Source: Conchocele bisecta (lineage: Eukaryota > Mollusca > Bivalvia > Lucinida > Thyasiridae). Taken from it: DNA of 64,000 nucleotides. The notes under the pieces are model-generated. The model saw nothing but the letters and a program-made list of their open reading frames with translations. It was not told the origin of the DNA and ran no database searches. The translations under genes were made by a program, and so were the position numbers. The stretch lies in NCBI GenBank assembly GCA_029237695.1, contig CM055277.1, positions 36,056,242 to 36,120,241 on the forward strand, in the 5' to 3' direction. Below are positions 11,728 to 22,484 of the stretch, piece after piece (position 1 is the stretch's first letter; the number at the start of each line of letters is the position of its first letter).

Positions 11728-13503
11728 CTATTGAGGTGCCGTGTATTCTGTGCCATTCACAAATAATTTGTCTCTCACAAACTTAATGGTATTTCCTTTG
11801 TCCCTCTCTGCTCGCATAGCCGGGTAAAGCACTTTACGACGATCTACTACATGTATGTCACGCGGTAATTGTCCTTTCACGGTGAGGTTTCGTGCGTGTA
11901 GACTCTCCCGTTTTTCGTAGCCAACCTGTCTAATTTTCTCTTTATCCGAGTATTTGATAGGTCTGACAAAATTCGGCTTGTATCTGCCTATTCTGTGTAC
12001 TCGATCGATTTCCATATTGCTCACATTTGAATCATCCATTTCAAGCTCTTTTTTCATAAATTCTTTAATTTTCATTTCGCAGTTTTCGCCCTGTGTTTCT
12101 TCTAATCCAAAAACATCAAATTTTTCCTCATGCTGCGCATTTCCATTTCCATTTCCAATTTTGTCATCAGCTTTATTTTTTTACACGATTCCAATTCTAT
12201 AGCCTTTGATTTCAATTCTTTAACATTTTTACGCAACTTTTCGACATTTTCGTTTGATGCGCGTATGTCTTTCTTTTGGTCGTCACCCATGTGAAGTATC
12301 AAGGTATTGGGTGAAGCAGTTGCAGAGATATAGTACACGAAAAAACTTTAACAAAAAAAATCCAAGTAATTTGACCTTGACATTGGGCACAGGGGCCGCA
12401 CGGTTGGGGGTTATAATGAAAATATGGATGATGATAAACACCCATGTGAAGTTTCAAGGTAATGGGCGAAGCAGTTGCAGAGATATAGTATAACGAAAAA
12501 GCTTTAACCAAAAAACTTTAACCAGACGTACGTTAAAAAGTTAACGTTGAAAATGGCTAAGTCAATTACGTAGAAATAATAGGTGAAGGTAAAAAAATGG
12601 TCACATGTTGGATAGTTGTATGTGGTAGGCACCCCTTGGTATGAAGCTGTGAAAGTTTGGTGTCCTAGGTGTACAGTACCAAAGAAATGGACTTAAACAC
12701 GAAAAACTTAACATTGTAAACGCGAAAAACTTAACATTGAAAATGCTAAGTCGACTACGCGGAAAAAAATGGGTGAAGTTAAAAAAAAAGTAACATGTTG
12801 GATAGTGATATGTGGTGGGCACCCCTTGATTATGAAGCTGTGAAAGTTTGGTGGTCCTAGGTGGTACAGTACCAAAGAAATGGACTTAAACACGAAAACT
12901 TAACATTGTAAACGCGAAAACTTAACATTGAAAATGGCTAAGTCGACTACGCGGAAAAAATGGGTCAAGTTAAAAAAAAAGTAACATGTTGGATAGTGAT
13001 ATGTGGTGGCACCCCTTGATTATGAAGCTGTGAAAGTTTGGTGGTCCTAGGTGGTACAGTAACAAAGAAATGGACTCAAACACAAAAACTTAACATTGAT
13101 TGTGGACGCACCACCCGCCCACCCGCCCACTCGCCCGCCCGCGCCCGCCCGCCCGCCCGCCCGGCGGCTTTCGCCAATCCAATAGCCTGGATATTTTTTC
13201 AAAAAACCTGGCTAAAAACGAACAGCTTTGTTCACATCCGTTGACTGCCTGCTCCATATTAGATACTTTGGTTTCAAGACTAGTGAATTTCAGCGATAAT
13301 GTGGAGAGTGATTTTTCAATTGTCGTCAATTTTCCCATGTCCTTCTTGATAGAATGTACGCTGTCGATAAGTTCACTCGCCCAGTCCGGTCTATATGACA
13401 TGTGGTTCACAGCAGGGTTCACATTGGGGTTCTGGACCGTCGTGGAAAACATCATAGGTGCCGGCTGCATGTTGTTGTGCATGTTGACTGATCCCATATT
13501 CAT
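11728..13503 (-). pseudogene. LINE ORF1 split by a repeat insertion
   Basis: The N-terminal part (13,503 to about 13,214) has a Met/Asn/Pro-rich start, WASELIDSVHSIKKDM and a coiled coil ending CEQSCS. The reading resumes at about 12,286 with DQKKDIRASNENVEKLRK, continues the coiled coil, and ends (12,075-11,728) with DRVHRIGRYKPN and a basic C-terminus typical of transposase-22-like ORF1 proteins. About 0.93 kb of unrelated repeat separates the two halves. A frameshift also separates 12,102 from 12,075. The protein would have bound LINE RNA. Confidence 0.75.
12287..13213 (+). repeat. family A (pearl/HINE-like) repeat inserted in the LINE, 5'-truncated
   Basis: It starts within core repeats (CACCCATGTGAAGTATCAAGG) and holds two core types: one ending in AGTTGCAGAGATATAGTA, and the TGTTGGATAGTGATATGTGG unit (about 175 bp, three copies). 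It ends with a CCCG-rich run (13,115-13,163) and AAAAAACCTGGCTAAAAA. Compared with the complete copy at 41,953-43,041 the 5' leader is missing. The insertion breaks ORF1 of the LINE, so it is younger than the LINE. Confidence 0.75.
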
Positions 13504-13599
13504 CGATTGGGATGTGGGGAAAGGTTGCTAAATACACTGCCACAGTTTGTATCAAAATGTCTTACCCCACCACTCGGCGTATCACCCCCGTTGGTGCCT

Positions 13600-14030
13600 T
13601 CCTGAACATTATCTGTTTTATCAATTTTTTATTTCACACGCCTTTTCTTCTTTAATGGATTTTTATTTTCAGGGCTCAGATTTTGTCGAGGCATAAATGA
13701 TCATTTTCACACAAACGTCATACAAAATTAATCCATATATATCACTATTTTAGGAGAAAATTGCAAAATTTTGTCCGGATTGAAAACATCTCACACTCAT
13801 CTCACTGTATTCATACGCGTAATTATAAAACAAAAAATATCAGTATGCATGTGTCTACATGAGCAGGTGCCATATTCTCACGGCCACAGTTTCCAAGCTG
13901 ACTACCCAGCAGACACCCTACAATAACAATCTCAGAAAAAGCCTAGGGTGTCTGCCAGATTACCTACTCCAAAAGTCACACCCTGGTATAAAGTGTGACC
14001 CAGTTTGCAAATATCCACACATTAAATTTA
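13600..14030. other. spacer with two strong hairpins
   Basis: CAGACACCCTA at 13,910-13,920 pairs perfectly with TAGGGTGTCTG at 13,944-13,954. Just downstream GTCACAC and GTGTGAC form a second stem. No gene is seen. Confidence 0.5.
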
Positions 14031-14100
14031 TTTATTTATTGGTGTTTAATGGCCTATCAACAGCTAATGTCATTTTAGAATGGGTTAAGATAGTTTGGTA
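14030..14100 (+). repeat. SINE-like fragment
   Basis: GTTTAATGGCCTATCAACAG followed by CTAATGTCATTT matches the heads of the longer SINE-like copies at 35.3 and 54.0 kb. Only the head is present. Confidence 0.5.
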
Positions 14101-14104
14101 CTGA

Positions 14105-15195
14105 TATGACTAACAGATCAGGAGATATTCAACATTTGGACGTATGTCCAAAACTGTTAAAACCAAGGTCACCAAGGTCACCAAGGTCACCAAGGTCAGC
14201 CAAATTATACAGTAGATATCCATCAATGTGAAGAAGCTATTGATGAAGTTTGGAGATGATCCGACTAATGGATAAAGATATTCAACATTTGGATGCAAGG
14301 TAAACTTATTGACATGAAGGTCAAGGTCACCAAAGTGAAGCTCAATGTCACTCAATGACACTAGATGGATAGCTCTGAATGTAATGAAGATATTGATGAA
14401 GATTGGTCATGATCCAACTATGAGATATTCAACATTTTGACATACATCCAAAATTGTTGACACCAAGGTCAAGGTCACCATGGTCATGATCACCCGAAGG
14501 ACACTGGTTGGATAGCCATCAATGTGACAAAGCTATTTATGAAGTTTTGTAAGGATCATACTAATGAATCAGGAGATACTCAACATTTGGATGTACGCCC
14601 AAAATTGTTAAAACCAAGGTGAAGGTCACCAAGGAACAGGTCAGTCAAATTACACAGTAGATATCCATCGATGTGAAGAAGCTGTTGATGAAATTTGAAG
14701 ATGATCCGACTAACGGATAAAGATATTCAACATTTGGATGTAAATCAAAATTATTGACATGAAGGTCAAGGTCACCAAAGTGAAGCTCAATGTCACTCAA
14801 TGACACTAGATGGATAGCTCTGAATGTGATGAAAATATTGATGACAATTGGTCATGATCCAACTATAGAGATATTCAACATTTGGACGTACGTCCAAAAT
14901 TGTTGATGCCAATTGTTCACCATGGTCATGATCACCCGAAGGACACTGGTTGATAGCCATCAATGTGACCAAGCTATTTATGAAGTTTTGTAAGGATCAG
15001 AATAATGAATCAGGAGATATTCAACATTTGGATGTATGTCCAAAATTGTTGACGCCAATGTCCAGGTCACCATGGACACAGTCACCCGAATTACACTGGG
15101 TGGATAGCCATCAATGTGAGGAAACTATTGATGCAGTTAGGAGGTATAGACAGCCCGCCAAGGCCAATAAAAGGACTCCAATAAAGTTTTGATGG
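14105..15195. repeat. satellite array with 'aaggtcacc' units, higher-order period about 460 bp
   Basis: Repeated words are AGATATTCAACATTTGGA, CAAGGTCACC, GATAGCCATCAATGTGA and GAAGCTATTGATGAAG. The order of subunits repeats after about 460 bp (from about 14,113 to about 14,573), giving a higher-order repeat. No gene is present. Confidence 0.75.
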
Positions 15196-15419
15196 CATTT
15201 TTTGTTACAAATGGGTACCCATGCTGATCGACTTCTATGATATGTAAGCTATCGGATAGGGGTGGGTACCCCCGCAGATTTGAGGTCATTTAGAGGTCAC
15301 ATTGACCTAAAATTTCTCATGGACATGGGTATATGATTTATACCAGCATTGATAGCCTTCTGCTGATGAACTCTTTTGGTAGCTATATACATTGGGATTC
15401 TGAAAATACCAAATTATTG

Positions 15420-15960
15420 AAAAAATGACATGTCTGAAATTCAAGATGGCTGCCAATTTGCCTAAGAAACAAGAATATATCATGTTGTACGTCATATCTT
15501 TGTTGATAGTTCAGCCATTTTAATAGTCTTAATGGTAATATATATATTTTTTGATATAGAAATTGTTTACAAACTTTTAGATACCATTTTATCAACGTTA
15601 CTGTTCGCAAATCCAAGATGGCCGCCAAAACAGTATGTTGTATTCAATTCTGAAGCAGCCTATTGCTAACAATGAAGATATTTCCTATTAGCATATCATT
15701 TTCATGGAATTTGTGACTAATAATATCCTTCATTTTGTATTATTGATTAAAGTAACATAACATATTTTAAAATTGGGACAATTGGAGCTACATTTCCTGA
15801 AACCCCACATTCAAAATGGCTGCCAACACAGTATAAAGTATAAGATGAAATATCTCTGTAATCTGACGACAAAAAACAACAACTGAGATGTCGTTTTTAC
15901 AGTTTTAGGTAGTGTTTGGTAGTACATTCTCATTGAAATGCATATATTTTGGTCTAGGCC
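15420..15960. repeat. dispersed 'aagatggc' repeats
   Basis: TTCAAGATGGCTGCC (15,440), TCCAAGATGGCCGCC (15,611) and TTCAAAATGGCTGCC (15,812) recur about every 170-200 bp in AT-rich DNA. They resemble the blocks at 46.7, 51.1-51.6 and 61.4-62.0 kb. Confidence 0.6.
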
Positions 15961-16027
15961 TTGACATTAAAGATCGGCCATATTGGAAAACTGAGAAAAA
16001 AACACACGTTCCTGTAGTCAGATAAAG

Positions 16028-16636
16028 TAACAAGAGGGCCATGATGGCCCTAATTCGCTCACCTGACTCCATGAACACCAGAGGAGAATGTGACATTGAG
16101 TTCATATGTGTTTTAAAAAAATTGTGCTATTTTTAGATGGTGGTGATCTTGGATTAAGCGATGACTCTCATTTTACCAAATCTGAAATGTGGTTCCTGAG
16201 AAAAAGACTCAAATAAATAGACCTTTTGGCTGCCATCATGGATGACATAATCATCCGATCCCGACAAATATTGTACCAGAGCAATCGCCTCATCGATACC
16301 TTTAATTTGATATGCGACATGAGCATATTCGGTAAAAAATAAAATTTGACCCCACGGGCCACACCCATTTTTGGCCTCGGGGTCACCATTTTAACACCTT
16401 TGAAAGAGCATTCTACATCGATCATTCTTACCAAGTTTCGTCGAAATCCGACTGGCGGTTCATGAGAAGAAGATTTTGTAAGAATTTGTGCTATTTTTAG
16501 ACGGCGGCCATCTTGGATTAGTGACGACCTCCGTTTTAACAAATCTGAAATGGCTTCACCCATGGACCATAACTGTGAAGTTTGGCTACCATGGGCCAAG
16601 CGGTTTGTGTGAAGAAGAATTTTGAAATCTCTAATA
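16028..16636 (+). repeat. host interspersed repeat (family B), left part, split by the Polinton
   Basis: It starts ACAAGAGGGCCATGATGG with CGCTCACCTGAC just inside, a familiar mollusc repeat head, and runs into core units containing GGCGGCCATCTTGGATTAG and TTTTGAAATCTCTAATA. The Polinton begins directly after. The rest of this repeat lies at 33,779-35,153. Confidence 0.8.
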
Positions 16637-16950
16637 GTAGTAGTAAGGGAGTCAAAATGATACCACCTACGGTGATATCATTTATAACCCTCTATTCTAC
16701 CCCCACCCACCACCCCCGAAAAATCAAAATTGGTTAACGAGGAAATTGTCTCTCGACAGCAAATTTATGAATTTTTGAGAAAATAATTTTGAAAAGAGGG
16801 AGTCAAAATGATACCACCTACTGTGATATCATTTACAACCCTCTATAATACCCCCACCACCCCCGCAAATTGGTTAACGAGGAAATTGTCTCACGACAGC
16901 AAATTTATGAATTTTTGAAAAGAGGGAGTCAAAATTATATTGGAAATTGA
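16637..16950 (+). repeat. Polinton left terminal inverted repeat
   Basis: It starts GTAGTAGTAAGGGAGTC and ends TATTGGAAATTGA. It matches the reverse complement of 33,465-33,778 with about six mismatches by hand count. Internally it holds two tandem subunits of about 150 bp (starting near 16,647 and 16,798) plus a partial third, each with an imperfect 23-bp palindrome (16,658-16,680 and 16,809-16,831). Confidence 0.97.
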
Positions 16951-16972
16951 CTTTTGAAAAAAGTCGAAATCA

Positions 16973-17266
16973 TTAATGCAAGTACAATAGTTTATATTCC
17001 AACACCCCATTTTTCTCCTCCAATATAGCTAATTGATTTCGTAGATCAGCAACTAATTCTACCAGCTCTAGTCTACCACGTTCACCTTTAGCCACAGGGC
17101 AGCGTAGTTGCTTATGTCTACAAAGAGTTTGGGCACTAACAAATTTACAAGGGCATCTGGGGCATTGGAATTGCGGGGGGACACAAGGAATTTTTCTACG
17201 TCTCGCTAGATGCCTTCGTAGATAGTCTTTACGCGTAAACGTCTTACAACAAGTCTCACACTCCAT
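16973..17266 (-). CDS. small C2H2 zinc-finger/coiled-coil protein
   Basis: This intact 97-aa frame starts 22 bp inside the left repeat and reads outward. Residues 3-19 hold CETCCKTFTRKDYLRRH, a C2H2-like finger, and residues about 34-56 hold CPRCPCKFVSAQTLCRHK, a second one. A C-terminal heptad stretch (ELVADLRNQLAILEEKNGVL, about 71-90) should form a coiled coil and allow dimerisation. By architecture it could be a DNA-binding regulator of the element, perhaps acting at the palindromes in the adjacent terminal repeat; that is inference. It is undamaged while neighbouring large genes are broken. The TATATG-rich run upstream (17,270-17,300) may hold its promoter. Confidence 0.75.
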   Translation of the reverse strand: MECETCCKTFTRKDYLRRHLARRRKIPCVPPQFQCPRCPCKFVSAQTLCRHKQLRCPVAKGERGRLELVELVADLRNQLAILEEKNGVLEYKLLYLH

Positions 17267-17387
17267 TATATATGTATATGTATATGTATATGTTTATATT
17301 CAATTGGACGTGAAAAAAACATAATGTTTTCACGACCAATTGAACAGATAAATTTCATAGGTTATACAAAAGTATATTACAGAAAAT

Positions 17388-20300
17388 ATGATAACGCCAG
17401 AAACTAGAGCAGAAATCGAAAATTTGAGAAGAGAAGCCGAATCTCTAGGGATTACTTATAGTAAACGGTTGAGAGTTAGGGGGTTGACAAATCTGATAAA
17501 CGCCACAAAGAATGAGGCGTTTATGAGGCGGTTTACCCGCGCCCACAAACGATGAGCCTTTAAAGACCTCTCACTAGCAGAGGAAGTTGGTAACAGAATC
17601 CAAAAAGAAAGTATTGCGGGGTTAAGGGCTAGTGTAATAAAACCTTCAAGCATCAATTATTTGTCCCAAATTAGACACACAGGTCACCCAATAGCAAATA
17701 ATAAGAAAAGATCTATAGTTCGCGCGATAGTGGAAAAAGGTGAAGAAATATTGTGGGCTCGTGATGAAACATTGGAAAAGGTAGAAAATGGAAGACGGGT
17801 AGTTACATTATCCTTTTGTAAAAACATTGACATCAACGAGTCTGAACGCATGTCTGATAAACTCGCTCCGTATCTAACAACAAATTTTTATTTGAGATAT
17901 TCATATTCTTACAAGCTAGAACATATGGAGGAAACTAAAAATGGAAAACCTATAACTCTAATATTTCACAGAAATCTCGGTAGCGAACCACTATCATCAA
18001 TGAAAACCGTTAAAAAATGGCTGTCAGATAAGGAGCAAACACGAATAATGTCCGATAAAATAGACAGACCGAATACAAAGTGGAAGTTTGTAAGATGGGT
18101 AGAGGTTTTCGTAAAGCTAATACAGGGCAGTAGGGGAATAGATTTGGGACTACAATCCAAAGAAGCAGCAGGAGAACTTCCAGAATGGTTGAAGAATAAA
18201 AAAGGTATGTATTCTTTAGATAAGTATAATGACGACCTTTGTCTGTTCAGATGTTTAGCGATGCATATGACAGGTAACAGATCTGACAGATGTACGGACA
18301 AAGCGAGAGAATTTAGTAAGCAATATTTCGGTAGTAATGTGGTTTCACCAATTCCTTTTTCAAACCTGAAAAAGGTTGAGTTTTTTTAAAATCGGTATAG
18401 AAGTATATCAACCGACCGAATGTGACGTATGGTGGTTGAAAAAGGTACCAGCACACTACAAGGAAATAGGTAATAAACCAATGACAAAAGGACTGTTTAA
18501 TAATCACGCATTTCTGATAAAAAACCTTAAAAACCTATCTAAAATTTACGCCTGCGATAATTGCAAACAGAAATTCACGAAAGCGAGTAATATGAAGAGA
18601 CACGGACCAAAATGTATGAAAGGTGAGACAAAAATAGTATGTGATGGTAATTATTTAGAGCGCCCGCGTTCGTCGTTCGAGAAAACGTTTTACCCAAAAA
18701 GTTCTAACAGTTATGGGGCGATCGATTGGATGTATTCTGTGGAAAAGCGGGAGGGAATTCACATTCACCACGAACAGTGCGGACACGGAGGTGAAAGATG
18801 AATTTTAGGAGCTCCAGTAGATGGATACTGCCAAGAAAACAATACCGTATATCAATATCACGGCTGTTACTGGCACGGGTGCGAGATTCATGCAAAGCAT
18901 AGAAAAAAAGAACGCGCATCCACTAGGAGAAGAGATACATATATTAGAAGAAGCAAAGCATTCAACCTAGTAGTTATGTGGGAATGCGAATTCCAAAGAA
19001 CGGGTAAAGATATAAAGATCGGTTGCGCCACTACTCTTTATCCATATCAGATAGTATATGATTTTGAGGCGTATCTCAACCCAGAATTTAAAACGCTAGG
19101 TAATAGTTTAGAGTACGAAGCTGAGCACGTTCCGGTAAGTGTTAGCATAGGAGATAATTTCTGAAGAACAGTAACTCATATTTGTGATAAAGATCCTGCA
19201 AAACTTATAGAAAAATTCGTAGAAGATTTGAAAGTCAGGGGAAAAGCTATAAGAGAAGAAGTGTGGTTAAGACATGGGTTTAATACAGAACATTTACGTA
19301 AAAACCAAATCGCCAATATCGAACAGTGGATAGAGCAAGTACCGGTTATCGGTTTTAACAGCAGTAAGTACGATATAAACTTAATAAAGAAATATTTAGT
19401 AGGCGAATTGGCATCAACAACAAAGAAAGTAATGGTCGGAAAACGGGCAAACGCAACAATATTTCTATTTACTCCGGAGTTTAGATTTCTTGATGTAATA
19501 CTTTACCTAGGACCGGGTGTAAGTTACGATAGTTGGATAAAAGCCTACGACTGCAAAGGACAGAAATCTTTCTTTCCTTACGAGTGGTTTGATTCTCCAG
19601 ACAAACTTGATAACCCAGGACAGCCTGATATAGAGAATTGGTATTCCAAACTATCGGGGAAAATGTTACAAGATGAAACAGAATTAAGTAAATGTCGTAG
19701 AATTTTCGAAGAAAAGAATATGAAAACTTTCAGAGATTGGTTGAAATATTATAACGATTTAGATGTAGCACCGTTCCTAGAAGCGGTGGAAAAAATGTGT
19801 GAATTTTATAAACACAGAGGTGTGGATATTTTCAAAGATGCGGTAACACTACCGGGTGTGGCTATACAATATTTATTGAGAGGAACCATTAAAGAACAAA
19901 ATTCTATAAATGTGGTTATACCGGAGGGGGCTCTATATACACCAAAAGAAGAAACATATGAAATGATGAAAGACGCTCTAGTCAGGGGTCCATCAATCGT
20001 ATTTACACGCTATGCAGAAGCCGGTGTTTCAAATATTAGATCTAATTCCACAGGAATTAACAAACCTTGCAAGGCTATTTTGGGGTATGATGCAAACGCG
20101 TTATATTTATCTACGTTAAATAAAGATATGCCGTGTGGGAGAGAAACTATACACCAATATAGATACCCCACATAATCCTAAATTTGTTATTAAAAAGTTT
20201 TGTAAAAGAGTTTTATCTGGAGACTGGTTTGGGTTTGCGGAGGTGGATATAGAAGTTTCACACAACTTAAAAGATAAGTTTTCTAAAATGTCTCCACTTT

Positions 20301-21374
20301 TTATAAACAGAGAAGTAGATGTTGATGAGGTTCCAGAACACATGATAAAATATTTGGAAGAACTAGAGGAAATGGAAGAAAATTGGTGGGATCTATGTCG
20401 GCCACCAAAGTACTGCTGTACGTGCCACTATTGAAATGGTATTTAAAACACAGCCTAGAAATAACGGGAGTTCATCGTGTTAAAGATTATATTAGTGGTA
20501 AACCCTTTGAATGGTTCGCAAAAGAAGTTACAGTCGCAAGACGAACAGGCGATGTAGAACCAAATAAGAAACCAGTAGCGGATATAATGAAATTATTAGG
20601 CAATTCGTGTTGTGGAAAAATGATAGAGGCAAAAGAGAGACATTTAAATACGACATATACACAAGACCGTGCCTGTGACAAAGCGTTAAGATCTGCATTC
20701 TTTGATGATTTGGAAGAGATAGGAGATGCGAACGAAATATCTTCCCGAAAACCCCGGTGTGCAGTAAAGAGCCCCTTCCACTGTGGAATAGCGGTTTATC
20801 AACTAGCTAAATTGAGAATGTTGGAATTTTACTACGAATTTCTAGACAAATACGTAAAAAGAGAAGACTTTGAATTAATACAGATGGACACGGATAGGAT
20901 GTATATAGGAGTTAGTGGAAAAACGATAGAGGAATTGATTAGACCTAACTTACTAGACGAGTTTGAAAAAGAAAAAAAGAAATGGTTGGCTTGGGATAAA
21001 TGGAGCGAAAGAGAGCCAGGACCTTTCAAAATGGAATTCAGCGGAGTAAGTGTTATTTCGTAGAAAAATTTAATTCAACTAATTTTGATAATTCTAAAGA
21101 ATTAATTAATAAAAACTCTGCGAAAGGAATGTCCAAGAGAACTAACAATTTAAATTGGGATAGATATAAACGAGTACTAAGTGAAACTACAGAAGATGGA
21201 AAACACATTATAGATGTAGCACAAAATAGAGGATTTAAAATGAAAGACGGCGTTATGAAAACGTACATTCAGAGACCACACGGGATCAGTGGCGCGGCGG
21301 CTGCCACCTTCGAGCTCTCCCGGTTGATAGAGGTACCGGACGTCAACATCCGATGGAAGTCGTTGCTCCTCTAA
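17388..21374 (+). pseudogene. POLB: protein-primed family B DNA polymerase
   Basis: This enzyme replicates the element from its protein-bound ends. The reading starts at ATG 17,388. Visible parts in order: CLFRCLAMH near 18,245, a C2H2-like zinc finger CDNCKQKF...H (about 18,550-18,612), exonuclease motifs YDFEAY (19,060), GFNSSKYDINL (about 19,350) and YYNDLDVAPF (about 19,750), polymerase motif A YDANALYLS (about 20,090), motif B GNSCCGK (about 20,600) and motif C MDTDRMY (about 20,885). Family members normally read DTDS at motif C and have a tyrosine in motif B, so both are altered. Breaks: in-frame TGA at 17,553, 18,799 and 19,162; frameshifts near 18,385 (T run), 20,145, 20,412 and 21,050. 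The C-terminus runs into integrase DNA near 21,290. The gene is clearly richer in A/T than the capsid genes. Confidence 0.95.
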
Positions 21375-22117
21375 ACCAACGGGTCGTCCGCGCGAGACGG
21401 CAGAGGGCTTGCTCGTCACCTTTTTAGACTTGATGACATCTACAGGCTTCTTACCTATCAATCTGGTCACCTCTCCGTTCAGTGCGGAGACCACGGCGGG
21501 CAGCCTGGCCACCCACTCGGTCGATCGCGAATGAGGGTCTACAAGTTCTTTGGCATATTGGTGTCCGAACAGTCTCTCAGCCAGTGTTCGATTGAACCGC
21601 TCCACGATCCCCTGGTCCCGGTGGATGTTGACGCGGCCGCGTCTGATAGAAACTTTGTGCTTAGACAATAGATGAGAGACCGCGCCCATGAACTCGCGGC
21701 CGGGATCGACCTGGAGAAGATTCGGCCATTTGAGAGGACTCCTCTTATATATTCGGGAAAGAGCCTCGGCCACCTCCTTAGACTCTTTAGTGGCCAATGG
21801 CTAGCTACGTCAACGATTGTCAGTGCGTACTTGTACGTTTTGCGACCGACGCGATCGTGAGGGAGAAACAGGAGATCCGCTTGAACTTGGTTCGGCACCT
21901 GCACGTCGAATTTCGGGCGCGGAATATTGTGAGGCGCGGGTAAATAGATCTGCCAGATGGCCTGTTTCTTGAGCCATTCCTTGACAGCGTTTTCTGAAAC
22001 CTTGGTCGCCGCCGCGAGGTTCTTGATGGCCGCGAGTCCCTTCCAGTAGCCACGTGGGCTATAGTATGTATTCGCTAGCTTGCGCGTTAGTTTGGTATCA
22101 AGTTTGTACGTGTTCAT
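21290..22117 (-). pseudogene. INT: retroviral-type integrase (DDE, Polinton class)
   Basis: It joins element ends to target DNA. The N-terminal helix-turn-helix-like part contains YYSPRGYWKGLAAIKNLA, followed by the catalytic core: QADLLFLP with the first aspartate, VDPGREF with the second, and GIVERFNRTLAERLF with the glutamate, 34 residues after the second aspartate. A basic C-terminal part follows with RYLYQPGE, typical of this family's DNA-binding tail. One frameshift near 21,800, just after TIVDVASHWP, splits the gene between frames 22,117-21,539 and 21,797-21,177. It converges with and overlaps the 3' end of the polymerase, and the last residues before 21,290 look like a junction, so both C-termini may be shortened. 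It starts 20 bp inside the preceding gene. Confidence 0.93.
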
Positions 22118-22450
22118 CGTATGCGAAGTATTCTAATATATCGGACAATCTCCAACATGCCCTCGCCAGTTCGTCCGGTAACTGCGTCGTTAATAATAAA
22201 CCTACTGTTGGAAAGCACAATTCCGATTGGTTTTGGAGGTTAAGTTCTGAAGGAACTCGGAGGAATCGATTGGAGTTGAGGAGGAATCTAACATCTGCTT
22301 TGCGAAAAGGGTGGCCGCTTTTTCGTTCTCGCGCCACGTCTCGAGAGAATCTCGGGCCAGACGAATCATACTCTTTGCGCCAGCTATACAATGTTTTTGG
22401 GCAGTGTAGCCTACATCGATCATAGCAAAATAAAGTTCGTCAACTAACAT
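22098..22450 (-). pseudogene. small Polinton protein upstream of the integrase, one frameshift
   Basis: The reading starts MLVDELYFAMIDVGYTAQKH at 22,450 and continues in a second frame after about 22,215 with VGLLLTTQLPDELARACWRL to a stop at 22,098. The predicted length is about 117 aa, mostly helical and without membrane segments. It overlaps the integrase start by 20 bp, which suggests one transcription unit. I do not recognise a domain. An AT-rich run with ATTAATTAATTAATT and TATATATA (22,456-22,495) lies just upstream and may be its promoter. Confidence 0.65.
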
Positions 22451-22484
22451 CGTTCTATATATATATATTTATAAAAAAAATTAA

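Larger units (their letters stand above)
8760..13600 (-). mobile_element. L1-like non-LTR retrotransposon, dead, interrupted by a repeat
   Basis: On the minus strand the order is ORF1 (13,503 to 11,728) and then ORF2 (about 11,720 to 8,800), the usual two-ORF LINE layout. ORF1 is split by an unrelated repeat at 12,287-13,213. ORF2 has endonuclease, reverse transcriptase and a C-terminal Cys segment, all broken. I cannot define the exact 5' and 3' ends or a target duplication. Confidence 0.8.

Noticed and set aside
13038..13531. ORFs with RPPARP-type low-complexity runs
   Set aside because: They read the CCCG microsatellite and adjacent repeat; only the LINE ORF1 part on the minus strand is meaningful.
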